Origin: JBOCEF01 sp050586345
GTDB lineage: Bacteria > Pseudomonadota > Alphaproteobacteria > Rhodobacterales > Rhodobacteraceae
Assembly: GCF_050586345.1 (NCBI RefSeq)
Contig: NZ_JBOCEF010000013.1
Coordinates: 1 to 64,000, forward strand
Reading direction: 5' to 3'
Length of the DNA: 64,000 nt
Under the pieces are notes generated by a model. It searched no databases. It was not told the DNA's origin and was given only the letters and a program-made list of their open reading frames with translations. Positions 34,573 to 41,303 of the stretch are shown here, in pieces. Positions within the stretch are counted from its first letter, which is position 1. Every line of letters begins with the position of its first letter. Made by a program: the position numbers and the translations under genes.

Positions 34573-35760
34573 ATGACCACCGAAGATCCCGTCGTCATCG
34601 TCGGCGCCGCCCGCACCCCGATGGGCGGCTTCCAGGGGGAGCTGTCCGCGCTGACGGCCTCCGAGCTCGGGGGCGCCGCGATCAAGGCGGCGCTGGAGCG
34701 CGCGGGCGTCGAGGCGACCGCCGTCGACGAGCTGCTGATGGGCTGCGTGCTGCCCGCGGGCCAGGGCCAGGCGCCCGCCCGCCAGGCCGGGTTCCACGCG
34801 GGCCTGGGCGAATCCGTCCCCGCCACGACGCTCAACAAGATGTGCGGGTCGGGCATGAAGACGGTGATGGCCGCGCATGACCAGATCCTCGCCGGCTCGG
34901 CGAAGGTGATGGTCGCGGGCGGCATGGAATCGATGACCAACGCGCCCTACCTGCTCCCGAAGATGCGCGGCGGCGCGCGGCTGGGGCATGGCGAGGTGAA
35001 GGACCACATGTTCCTCGACGGGCTCGAGGACGCGTATGAGCCGGGCCGCCTGATGGGCACCTATGCCGAGGACTGCGCGACGAAGTTCCAGTTCACCCGC
35101 GAAGCGCAGGACGAATACGCGCTGCGCTCGCTGTCCAACGCGCTCGAGGCCGGGAAATCCGGCGCCTTCGCCGGGGAGATCGCCGCCGTGACGGTGAAGA
35201 CCCGCAAGGGCGAGGTGACGGTGGCCGAGGACGAGCAGCCGAAGAACGCCCGCCCCGACAAGATCCCCACCCTGAAGCCCGCCTTCCGCAAGGACGGCAC
35301 GGTGACGCCCGCCAACTCCTCCTCGATCTCGGACGGCGCCGCGGCGCTGGTGCTGATGCGCAAATCCGAGGCCGAGGCGCGGGGGCTGCCGATCCGCGCC
35401 ACCATCCGCGGCCATGCCTCCTACGCCGCCGCGCCGGGCGACTTCCCCACCGCGCCGGTGCCGCCGATGAAGGCGATGCTGGAGCGTTGCGGCTGGTCCG
35501 TGGAGGACGTGGACCTGTGGGAGGTGAACGAGGCCTTCGCCGTGGTGCCGATGGCCGCCGAGGCGATGCTGGGCATCCCGCGCGAGAAGCTGAACGTCAA
35601 TGGGGGGGCCTGCGCGCTCGGCCATCCCATCGGCGCCTCGGGCGCGCGGATCCTGGTGACGCTGCTCCATGCGCTCGAGACCCGCGGCGGCAAGCGCGGC
35701 ATGGCGGGCATCTGCATCGGCGGCGGCGAAGGCACGGCCGTCGCGCTCGAATTGGAGTGA
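34573..35760 (+). CDS. Acetyl-CoA acetyltransferase (thiolase)
   Basis: A 395-residue thiolase. The acyl-accepting Cys is at about 91 in NKMCGSGMK, the NEAFAVVPMA segment carries the catalytic His side, and CALGHPIGASGARI holds the second Cys and His near the C-terminus. It condenses or cleaves acetyl-CoA and acetoacetyl-CoA, or related 3-ketoacyl-CoAs. It is the first gene of a run with DddL, a rhodanese, an acyl-CoA dehydrogenase and an SDR, which favours a catabolic rather than PHB-synthetic role. An AAGGAGG site precedes the ATG. The next gene starts four bases after its stop. Confidence 0.93.
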   Translation: MTTEDPVVIVGAARTPMGGFQGELSALTASELGGAAIKAALERAGVEATAVDELLMGCVLPAGQGQAPARQAGFHAGLGESVPATTLNKMCGSGMKTVMAAHDQILAGSAKVMVAGGMESMTNAPYLLPKMRGGARLGHGEVKDHMFLDGLEDAYEPGRLMGTYAEDCATKFQFTREAQDEYALRSLSNALEAGKSGAFAGEIAAVTVKTRKGEVTVAEDEQPKNARPDKIPTLKPAFRKDGTVTPANSSSISDGAAALVLMRKSEAEARGLPIRATIRGHASYAAAPGDFPTAPVPPMKAMLERCGWSVEDVDLWEVNEAFAVVPMAAEAMLGIPREKLNVNGGACALGHPIGASGARILVTLLHALETRGGKRGMAGICIGGGEGTAVALELE

Positions 35761-35764
35761 GGCA

Positions 35765-36001
35765 ATGGCTAGGATCACGTCTTTCCACGAGGGTCAGCAC
35801 AACCCCAATGCACGGCCGCATACCGAAACAGAATGCAGCTTCTCCTTTGTGGAAGTGCATGGCGAGCCGATGGTGAATCTCGCTACGTTCGGCTCGAAAG
35901 ACCGACAGAAGAAGGGTTCCACGAGCCAAACTATCCAGCTCGACAGAGAGGCCGCATTGGCCTTGGTCGAGATTCTTCGACGGCAGTTTGATGACATCTG
36001 A
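35765..36001 (+). CDS. Small conserved-looking protein, low GC
   Basis: A 78-residue protein with a beta-rich first half (ECSFSFVEVHGEPMVNLATFG) and a C-terminal helix (REAALALVEILRRQF). I recall similar short proteins that are sometimes mislabelled methionyl-tRNA formyltransferase, but no function is known. Its DNA is only about 55% GC by eye, against above 70% in both neighbours, with many A/T third positions, which indicates recent transfer into the operon. It sits four bases after the thiolase stop and nine before dddL. Confidence 0.65.
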   Translation: MARITSFHEGQHNPNARPHTETECSFSFVEVHGEPMVNLATFGSKDRQKKGSTSQTIQLDREAALALVEILRRQFDDI

Positions 36002-36010
36002 AGAGCGGCC

Positions 36011-36871
36011 ATGAGTAGCGAGAAAGGGGGCGTTTCTCCGCCTGCCAAAGAGGCGGCCCCGGGCTTCGACCCCGAGGCGCAGGCCGTCGGCGACACCGCC
36101 CAGGCCGAGGCGCTGGCGCAGGGCATCGCCCCTGCCGCCGCCGCCGAGGTCGGGGCGGCGGCCGCCGCCGCGGCGGACATGTCGGCGGCGGAGTATGCCG
36201 AGCTGCGGCTGTCGGACCGGCCCGACTGGCTTTACCTGCTGCGGGAGTTCCAGGAGCTGTACCGGCGGCGCAGCGCGGGCGGCTCCAAGCCGATCCGCAG
36301 CCACATGAAGGCCGTGCGCGACGCCATCGGCAAGGTGATCGCCGCCGACGCCCCGGTGCGCCCGCGCGCGCCCGAGACCAAGCCCGTCACCGCCCATTTC
36401 GCCCGCGCGCTCGACAACGGGCGGATGCAGGTCACGGGATCGGTGGTGCGCAGCCTCGAGCATGTCGCGCCCGAGCTGTCCTGGCTCTACGGCTATGACA
36501 AGGTGCCCGCGGGGCTGGGCCGCAAATACGCCTATGCCGAGATCGCCGGGCCCTTCGGCCCGGTGGTGTCGGAACACGTGATCCTCGGGCTCGTGCTGTT
36601 CGGCCCGTCCTGCACCTACCCGGCCCATGCCCATGACGGGCTGACCGAAAGCTACGTCACCCTCTCGGGCTCGGTGTCCGAGAACGACGCGGGCGTGTTC
36701 GCCCCCGGCTCGCTGATCTTCAACCCGCCGGGGCGCACCCACCGCATCACCACCGCCGACCACGAACCCTCGCTGCTCGCCTATGCCTGGCATGGGCCGG
36801 CCGAGGTTCTGTCGGGCCAGAAGATGGTCTTTTCCCGCCCCCGCGGCGCGCGAAAAAGATCATCGACATAA
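36011..36871 (+). CDS. dddL: Dimethylsulfoniopropionate lyase DddL
   Basis: A 286-residue protein: an Ala-rich tail of about 65 residues, a helical part (RPDWLYLLREFQELYRRRSA) and a cupin core. The core has HAHDGLTESYVTLSG, an exact match to the DMSP-lyase motif HxHxxxxExYxxxxG (His206, His208, Glu213, Tyr215). It then has GVFAPGSLIFNPPGRTH with the last His ligand at about 244. DddL enzymes split DMSP into acrylate and dimethyl sulfide using a metal ion. The N-terminal tail is longer than in DddL proteins I know, so a start at 36179 is possible. Neighbouring acyl-CoA genes could handle acrylate or propionate carbon. Confidence 0.87.
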   Translation: MSSEKGGVSPPAKEAAPGFDPEAQAVGDTAQAEALAQGIAPAAAAEVGAAAAAAADMSAAEYAELRLSDRPDWLYLLREFQELYRRRSAGGSKPIRSHMKAVRDAIGKVIAADAPVRPRAPETKPVTAHFARALDNGRMQVTGSVVRSLEHVAPELSWLYGYDKVPAGLGRKYAYAEIAGPFGPVVSEHVILGLVLFGPSCTYPAHAHDGLTESYVTLSGSVSENDAGVFAPGSLIFNPPGRTHRITTADHEPSLLAYAWHGPAEVLSGQKMVFSRPRGARKRSST

Positions 36872-36923
36872 ATGTTCACTCGCATAACAATGCGCCGCTG
36901 ATCCGGGCCGGGGAGGGCCGACC

Positions 36924-37328
36924 ATGACCGCACCGAAAAAGACGCTGACCGAGATGCTGGCCGAGGCCGAGGCGGCGGTGGAGACGCTGACCGTCGAGGA
37001 GGCGCAGCCGCTCCTGGGCGTCGACGGGATCACCTTCGTCGACATCCGCGACGTGCGCGAGCTTCAACGCGACGGGATCGTGCCGGGCGCCTATCACGCC
37101 CCGCGCGGGATGCTGGAATTCTGGATCGCCGAGGACAGCCCCTACACCAAGGACGTGTTCCAGACCGGGAACAAGTTCGTCTTCTTCTGCGCGGGCGGGC
37201 TGCGCTCGGCCCTTGCAGCCCAGGTGGCGCAGACGCTGGGCCTGGAGGTGGCGCATGTCGAGGGCGGCTACGGCGCCTGGAAGAAGGCGGGCGCCCCGAC
37301 CGCGCCCAAGCCCGAAAAGAAGGGCTGA
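36924..37328 (+). CDS. Rhodanese-like sulfurtransferase
   Basis: A 134-residue single-domain rhodanese. TFVDIRDVRELQRDGIVPGAYHAPRGMLEF is the N-terminal signature, and the active loop CAGGLRS places the catalytic Cys at about 89 with Arg five residues later. VEGGYGAWKKAG is the C-terminal signature. It moves sulfane sulfur between thiol acceptors in the cytosol. Its partner is unknown; the link to DMSP metabolism is only positional. It lies 52 bases after dddL and 13 before the acyl-CoA dehydrogenase. Confidence 0.9.
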   Translation: MTAPKKTLTEMLAEAEAAVETLTVEEAQPLLGVDGITFVDIRDVRELQRDGIVPGAYHAPRGMLEFWIAEDSPYTKDVFQTGNKFVFFCAGGLRSALAAQVAQTLGLEVAHVEGGYGAWKKAGAPTAPKPEKKG

Positions 37329-37341
37329 GGGGGGGACAGGA

Positions 37342-38472
37342 ATGCTGACTGAAGAACAGGAGATGATCCGGGACGCGGCGCGGGCTTTCTCGCGCGACAA
37401 GCTCGCCCCCGGGGCCGAGGCGCGGGCCGAGGCGGCGCTGATCGAACCGGAGGTGCGGGCGGAACTCGCCGCGCTCGGGTTCCTTGGCATGACCATCGAC
37501 CCGGACTGGGACGGGGCGGGGGCGGACTACGTCTCCTACGCCTTGGCGCTGATGGAGATCGCGCATGGCGACGGGGCCGTGTCGACCATGGTGTCGGTCC
37601 ACAACGCGCCGTTCCTCGCCATCCTCGACCGTTTCGCGAGCGCGGAGCAGAAGGAGCGCTGGCTGCGCCCCGCCGCGCGCGGCGAATTCATCGGCTGCTT
37701 CGCGCTGACCGAGCCGCAGGCGGGGTCCGACGCGGCGGCGGTGAAGACGCGGGCCGAGAAGTCGGGCAATGGCTGGAAGATCAACGGCGCCAAGCAGTTC
37801 ATCTCCTCGGCCCGGATCGGGGGGGCGACGATCCTCTTCGCCGTCACCGATCCGGCGGCGGGCAAGAAGGGCATCAGCGCCTTCATCGCCCCCAATGACG
37901 CCGAGGGGTTCCATGTCTCGAAGGTCGAGGCGAAGTCGGGCCAGCGGGCCTCCGACACCTGCGCGCTGGCCTTCGACGACCTCGCGCTGCCCGCCGACGC
38001 GCTGATCGGGGCCGAGGGCCAGGGCTACGCCATCGCCCTGTCGTCGCTTGAAACCGGCCGCATCGGCATCGCCGCCCAGTCCGTGGGCATGGCGCAGGCC
38101 GCCTTCGACCACGCGCTGGCCTATGCCCGCGAGCGCCAGTCCTTCGGCAAGCCGATCTTCGAGCACCAGGCCGTGCAGTTCCGCCTCGCGGACATGGACA
38201 CCCAGCTCGAGGCCGCGCGACAGATGGTGCTGAACGCCGCCCGCATGAAGGACGCCGGCATCCCCTGCCTGCGCGAGGCCGCGATGGCCAAGCTCTTCGC
38301 CTCGGAAATGGCCGAGCGCGTGTGTTCCGACGCCATCCAGGTCCTGGGCGGCTACGGCTATCTCTCCGACTACCCGGTCGAGCGGATCTGGCGCGACGTG
38401 CGCGTCTGCCAGATCTACGAGGGCACGTCGGACATCCAGAAACTGATCATCGCGCGCCAGATGGGCGCGTGA
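37342..38472 (+). CDS. Acyl-CoA dehydrogenase
   Basis: A 376-residue FAD enzyme. It has CFALTEPQAGSDAAAVKT, GWKINGAKQFISSA, RQSFGKPIFEHQAVQFRLADM and the C-terminal IYEGTSDIQKLIIARQ, with the likely catalytic Glu at about 360 as in short/branched-chain acyl-CoA dehydrogenases. It introduces the alpha-beta double bond in acyl-CoA and passes electrons to ETF. GGGGGGACAGGA precedes the ATG. Position between the rhodanese and an SDR of the hydroxyacyl-CoA type suggests one beta-oxidation operon; substrate chain length is not readable. Confidence 0.94.
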   Translation: MLTEEQEMIRDAARAFSRDKLAPGAEARAEAALIEPEVRAELAALGFLGMTIDPDWDGAGADYVSYALALMEIAHGDGAVSTMVSVHNAPFLAILDRFASAEQKERWLRPAARGEFIGCFALTEPQAGSDAAAVKTRAEKSGNGWKINGAKQFISSARIGGATILFAVTDPAAGKKGISAFIAPNDAEGFHVSKVEAKSGQRASDTCALAFDDLALPADALIGAEGQGYAIALSSLETGRIGIAAQSVGMAQAAFDHALAYARERQSFGKPIFEHQAVQFRLADMDTQLEAARQMVLNAARMKDAGIPCLREAAMAKLFASEMAERVCSDAIQVLGGYGYLSDYPVERIWRDVRVCQIYEGTSDIQKLIIARQMGA

Positions 38473-38494
38473 CCCTGAACGGGAGGAAAAAACA

Positions 38495-39265
38495 ATGAAG
38501 CTTTCCAGCGAAATCGCCGCCGTCATCACCGGCGCCGCCTCGGGCCTCGGCGAAGCCACCGCGCGCCGCCTGGCCGCCGAGGGCGTGAAGGTCGCGATCT
38601 TCGACAAGAACGCCGAGCTGGGCGAGGCCGTGGCGAAGGAGCTCGGCGGCGTGTTCTGCGACGTCGACGTGACCGACCCGGCCAGCGTCGCCGCGGGGTT
38701 CGAGAAGGCCCGCGCCGCCCATGGGCAGGAGCGGATCGCCATCAACTGCGCCGGCGTCGGCTGGGCGGCCAAGACCATCGACCGCGAGGGGAACCCGCAC
38801 AACGCGGACATGTTCCTGACCACGCTGAAGATCAACCTGTTCGGCACCTTCAACGTCGCCTCGCAGGCCGCCGCGGGCATGGCCACGGCCGAGCCGCTGA
38901 CCCAGGACGGCGAGCGCGGGGCGATCGTGAACACCGCCTCGGTCGCCGCCTTCGACGGGCAGATCGGGCAGATCGCCTATTCGGCGTCGAAGGGCGGCGT
39001 GGTGGGCATGACCCTGCCGATGGCGCGCGACCTGTCGCGCACCGGCGTGCGGGTCAACACCATCGCCCCGGGCCTGTTCCTGACCCCGATGCTCAAGGGT
39101 CTGCCGCAGGAGGCGCAGGACAGCCTCGGCGCCCAGGTGCCGTTCCCGGCGCGGCTCGGCGATCCGTCGGAATACGCGGATCTGGCGCATTTCATGGTCA
39201 CCAACCCGATGATCAACGGCGAGACCGTGCGCCTCGACGGCGCGATCCGCATGGCGCCGAAATGA
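38495..39265 (+). CDS. Short-chain dehydrogenase, 3-hydroxyacyl-CoA dehydrogenase type 2-like
   Basis: A 256-residue classical SDR. It has TGAASGLGEAT (NAD-binding glycine motif at about 12-22), NCAGV, catalytic Ser at about 149 (NTASV), YSASK with Tyr 162 and Lys 166, and NTIAPGLFLTPML. The last two thirds resemble HSD17B10-type 3-hydroxyacyl-CoA dehydrogenases. With the acyl-CoA dehydrogenase and thiolase it would give oxidation, dehydrogenation and thiolysis; an enoyl-CoA hydratase is missing from the run. GGGAGG precedes the ATG. Its 3' end is duplicated in tandem. Confidence 0.92.
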   Translation: MKLSSEIAAVITGAASGLGEATARRLAAEGVKVAIFDKNAELGEAVAKELGGVFCDVDVTDPASVAAGFEKARAAHGQERIAINCAGVGWAAKTIDREGNPHNADMFLTTLKINLFGTFNVASQAAAGMATAEPLTQDGERGAIVNTASVAAFDGQIGQIAYSASKGGVVGMTLPMARDLSRTGVRVNTIAPGLFLTPMLKGLPQEAQDSLGAQVPFPARLGDPSEYADLAHFMVTNPMINGETVRLDGAIRMAPK

Positions 39266-39308
39266 TCGGCGCGGGCCGAATGGCGCCGAAGTGATCGGCG
39301 CGGGCCGC
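39251..39308. repeat. 29-bp tandem duplication across the SDR stop codon
   Basis: The unit at 39251-39279, which includes the last codons and stop of the SDR gene, is repeated at 39280-39308 with two changes. The second copy is downstream and not translated. Confidence 0.9.
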
Positions 39309-39360
39309 GGGACGTCGGGGCCATCCGCCCGGGCGCCTGGGGGCGCATCATGTTGAAAGC

Positions 39361-39392
39361 AAAGGGGCGGCGCAGCGATGCGCCGCCCCTTT
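39361..39392 (+). terminator. Terminator of the thiolase-dddL-SDR run
   Basis: A perfect 14-bp stem, AAAGGGGCGGCGCA with TGCGCCGCCCCTTT, capped by a GCGA (GNRA-type) loop. It is the first strong terminator after the six genes that start at 34573. Confidence 0.88.
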
Positions 39393-39472
39393 CGCATCCG
39401 CGGGCCCGGGCCTATATCGGCTGCAGGGGCGGCGGCGCCATGCCGGCGGACGCCGCCCGGCAGGAGACCGCC

Positions 39473-39985
39473 ATGCACGCCCCCTCCCCCATCCGCTCCC
39501 CCATCCGCGCCGCCCTGCTTCCCCTCGGCCTCGCGCTCGGCCTCGGCGCCTGCGCCGCGCCGCTGGGCACCGCGCCGCTGCCGGACCGCCCGGTCGACGA
39601 CGGCTTCACCCTCTCCGAGCACGGCGTTCCGGGGACCGACCTGCGGATGCAGTACTGGTCCCGCGCCGCCGAGCACGAGGGGCGGCTGGCGGTCTGCTCG
39701 GCCGTGGCGGTGCACCTCGCCCACGCGCCCTACGCCCGGGAGACGGCGCAGCGGATGATCGCGGGCGCCCGCGCGGTGATCGAGGGCGAGACGGCGCTGC
39801 GCGGCATGGGCGGCCGGGTGACGGCGGTGTATGATCGCAGCCTTCCCCGCCCGAAAACGGCGACCTGCGTCGCCACCGAGCTCCCCTGGCGCTGGGACGC
39901 CGCGCCGGAGGTGGTGGTGAAGCCGCCGCGCTCGGTGTCGCTGGGCAAGCGCGGGTTCGAAGGGGCGCCGATCCTCCTGCCCTGA
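39473..39985 (+). CDS. Predicted lipoprotein, first of a related pair
   Basis: A 170-residue protein. The N-terminal hydrophobic stretch ends in LGLGAC, a lipobox, so it should be lipid-anchored. The mature part has LRMQYWSRAAEHEGRLAVCSAVAV, RMIAGARAVIEGETAL and TATCVATELPWRWD. The order C...A...(R/V)...CxATxLP is shared with the next gene. The start at 39473 follows AGGAGACC. No named family was recognised. Confidence 0.65.
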   Translation: MHAPSPIRSPIRAALLPLGLALGLGACAAPLGTAPLPDRPVDDGFTLSEHGVPGTDLRMQYWSRAAEHEGRLAVCSAVAVHLAHAPYARETAQRMIAGARAVIEGETALRGMGGRVTAVYDRSLPRPKTATCVATELPWRWDAAPEVVVKPPRSVSLGKRGFEGAPILLP

Positions 39986-40188
39986 CCCGCGCCCGGCGCG
40001 CCCGCCCGACGCCCGCCCCGGCCCCATCGCGCGCCCGCCGCGCCCCCGCACCCCGATCCGGGCCGCGGGGCGTGAACGGGTGCGCGGCGCAATTGACGCC
40101 ACGGCCGAAAACGCGCGGTTGCGGCCGAACAGGCCGCCCGCCATGGTCGGCGACCTGAACGATTTCCCGGGAGGGAGAGGTCATTTCC

Positions 40189-40647
40189 ATGCGCCTTCAC
40201 GCACGCATCTGCGCGGGCCTCGCCGCCGCGGCGCTGTCCGGCTGCTCCGGCGCCGCCGGGATCGCCCAGCGCCCGGCCGAGGACCGCGACGTCGATTTCA
40301 CCTACCGGACCTACACCCAGAACTGGACCGCGGGCGACACCTACAAGCACTGGTTCCGGGCGTATAACGACGGCTACAGGATGACCATCTGCGGCGCGAC
40401 GGCCTACAGGACCGGCGCCTCGCTGTTCGAGGACGAGGTCGCGCGGATGATCCTCGACCGCACCCGCCTGCGGGTCGGGAAGGACACCCTGTTCACCGGG
40501 GTGCGGGAGCGGTTCAACGTGGTCGAGGACCCCGGGCTGGCCCGCCCGGCGCGCGCGAAATGCACCGCCACCGACCTGCCCTTCACCGTGAACGGGTCGG
40601 AGGCGCTGTCGATGCAGGGTCCGCGCCGGATCAGCTATGGAAGCTGA
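40189..40647 (+). CDS. Predicted lipoprotein, second of a related pair
   Basis: A 152-residue protein with lipobox LSGC in MRLHARICAGLAAAALSGC. The mature part contains YRMTICGATAYRTGASLFEDEVARMIL and AKCTATDLPFTVN, matching the Cys-to-Cys segment of the preceding lipoprotein. The two are probably an old tandem duplication. Two conserved Cys residues could form a disulfide in the periplasm. A bidirectional terminator follows. Function unknown. Confidence 0.68.
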   Translation: MRLHARICAGLAAAALSGCSGAAGIAQRPAEDRDVDFTYRTYTQNWTAGDTYKHWFRAYNDGYRMTICGATAYRTGASLFEDEVARMILDRTRLRVGKDTLFTGVRERFNVVEDPGLARPARAKCTATDLPFTVNGSEALSMQGPRRISYGS

Positions 40648-40675
40648 GCCGCGCCGGCGCGGGGGGGAGCGAACG

Positions 40676-40714
40676 AAAAGGGGCCGGGGCGCATCCACGC
40701 CCCGGCCCTTTTTT
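40676..40714. terminator. Bidirectional terminator between convergent genes
   Basis: An 11-bp stem (40681-40691 with 40698-40708), loop CATCCA, followed by TTTTTT on the + strand and by TTTT on the minus strand. Confidence 0.88.
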
Positions 40715-40734
40715 CCGGCGAAGGATCGCCGCGA

Positions 40735-41127
40735 TCAGTTGTTGGCCAGGATGTCCACGATCAGGCTGGTGGCGGTGGCGATCAGGAACAGCTCGCCATC
40801 CATCCGCACGTAGACATGGCCGCGCGGCGGCGGCGCCAGGCCGCGGTCGCGCCAGCCGTCGATGATCACGTAACGGTCGCGCGGGGCATGGTCGCCGCGG
40901 GCCCAGCGGCGGCGCTCCTCGTGGCGATGGTCATGGCCATAGCCCTTCTCGGCGCAGCGGCCCTGCTTGGCGAGGCCCGGCGGGCAGCCCTTGGGCGCGG
41001 CGACGGCGACGGATCCGCCGAGCACCGGGGCCACCGGCCCGAGCGCGAGGCCCGCCGCGACCGCCGCGGCGCCGAGCGCCCGGGCGGAGGGAAGAACGGA
41101 TTTCAGGGTCCTGGCATGCAGGCGCAT
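40735..41127 (-). CDS. RcnB family periplasmic protein
   Basis: A 130-residue protein with a long Ala-rich signal region, a His/Arg-rich middle (GYGHDHRHEERRRWARGDH) and the RcnB-type end YVIIDGWRDRGLAPPPRGH then VYVRMDGELFLIATATSLI. RcnB of E. coli is a periplasmic protein linked to nickel/cobalt homeostasis, but most family members have no proven role. It is convergent with the lipoprotein pair. Confidence 0.78.
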   Translation of the reverse strand: MRLHARTLKSVLPSARALGAAAVAAGLALGPVAPVLGGSVAVAAPKGCPPGLAKQGRCAEKGYGHDHRHEERRRWARGDHAPRDRYVIIDGWRDRGLAPPPRGHVYVRMDGELFLIATATSLIVDILANN

Positions 41128-41303
41128 GGGAAGCTCCTTTCATCAATCATCCGGCCGTCAAAGACGCGAAGGGGCCCGGGCGCGCCGGGTCCCTCCCGCG
41201 CGTCCGGGCCCCCTCAGGCCGTGACGTTCACTTAATGCGCCGCGCGGCGGCCTCAAGGCGCCGCAGCGTCAATCAGCGCATCGATCACCGCGCCGACATC
41301 CGG

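Noticed and set aside
34573..35760. Thiolase as phaA partner of the PHB synthase at 24.4 kb
   Set aside because: No phaB follows and the gene heads a catabolic operon 8 kb away, so the PHB assignment is not supported.
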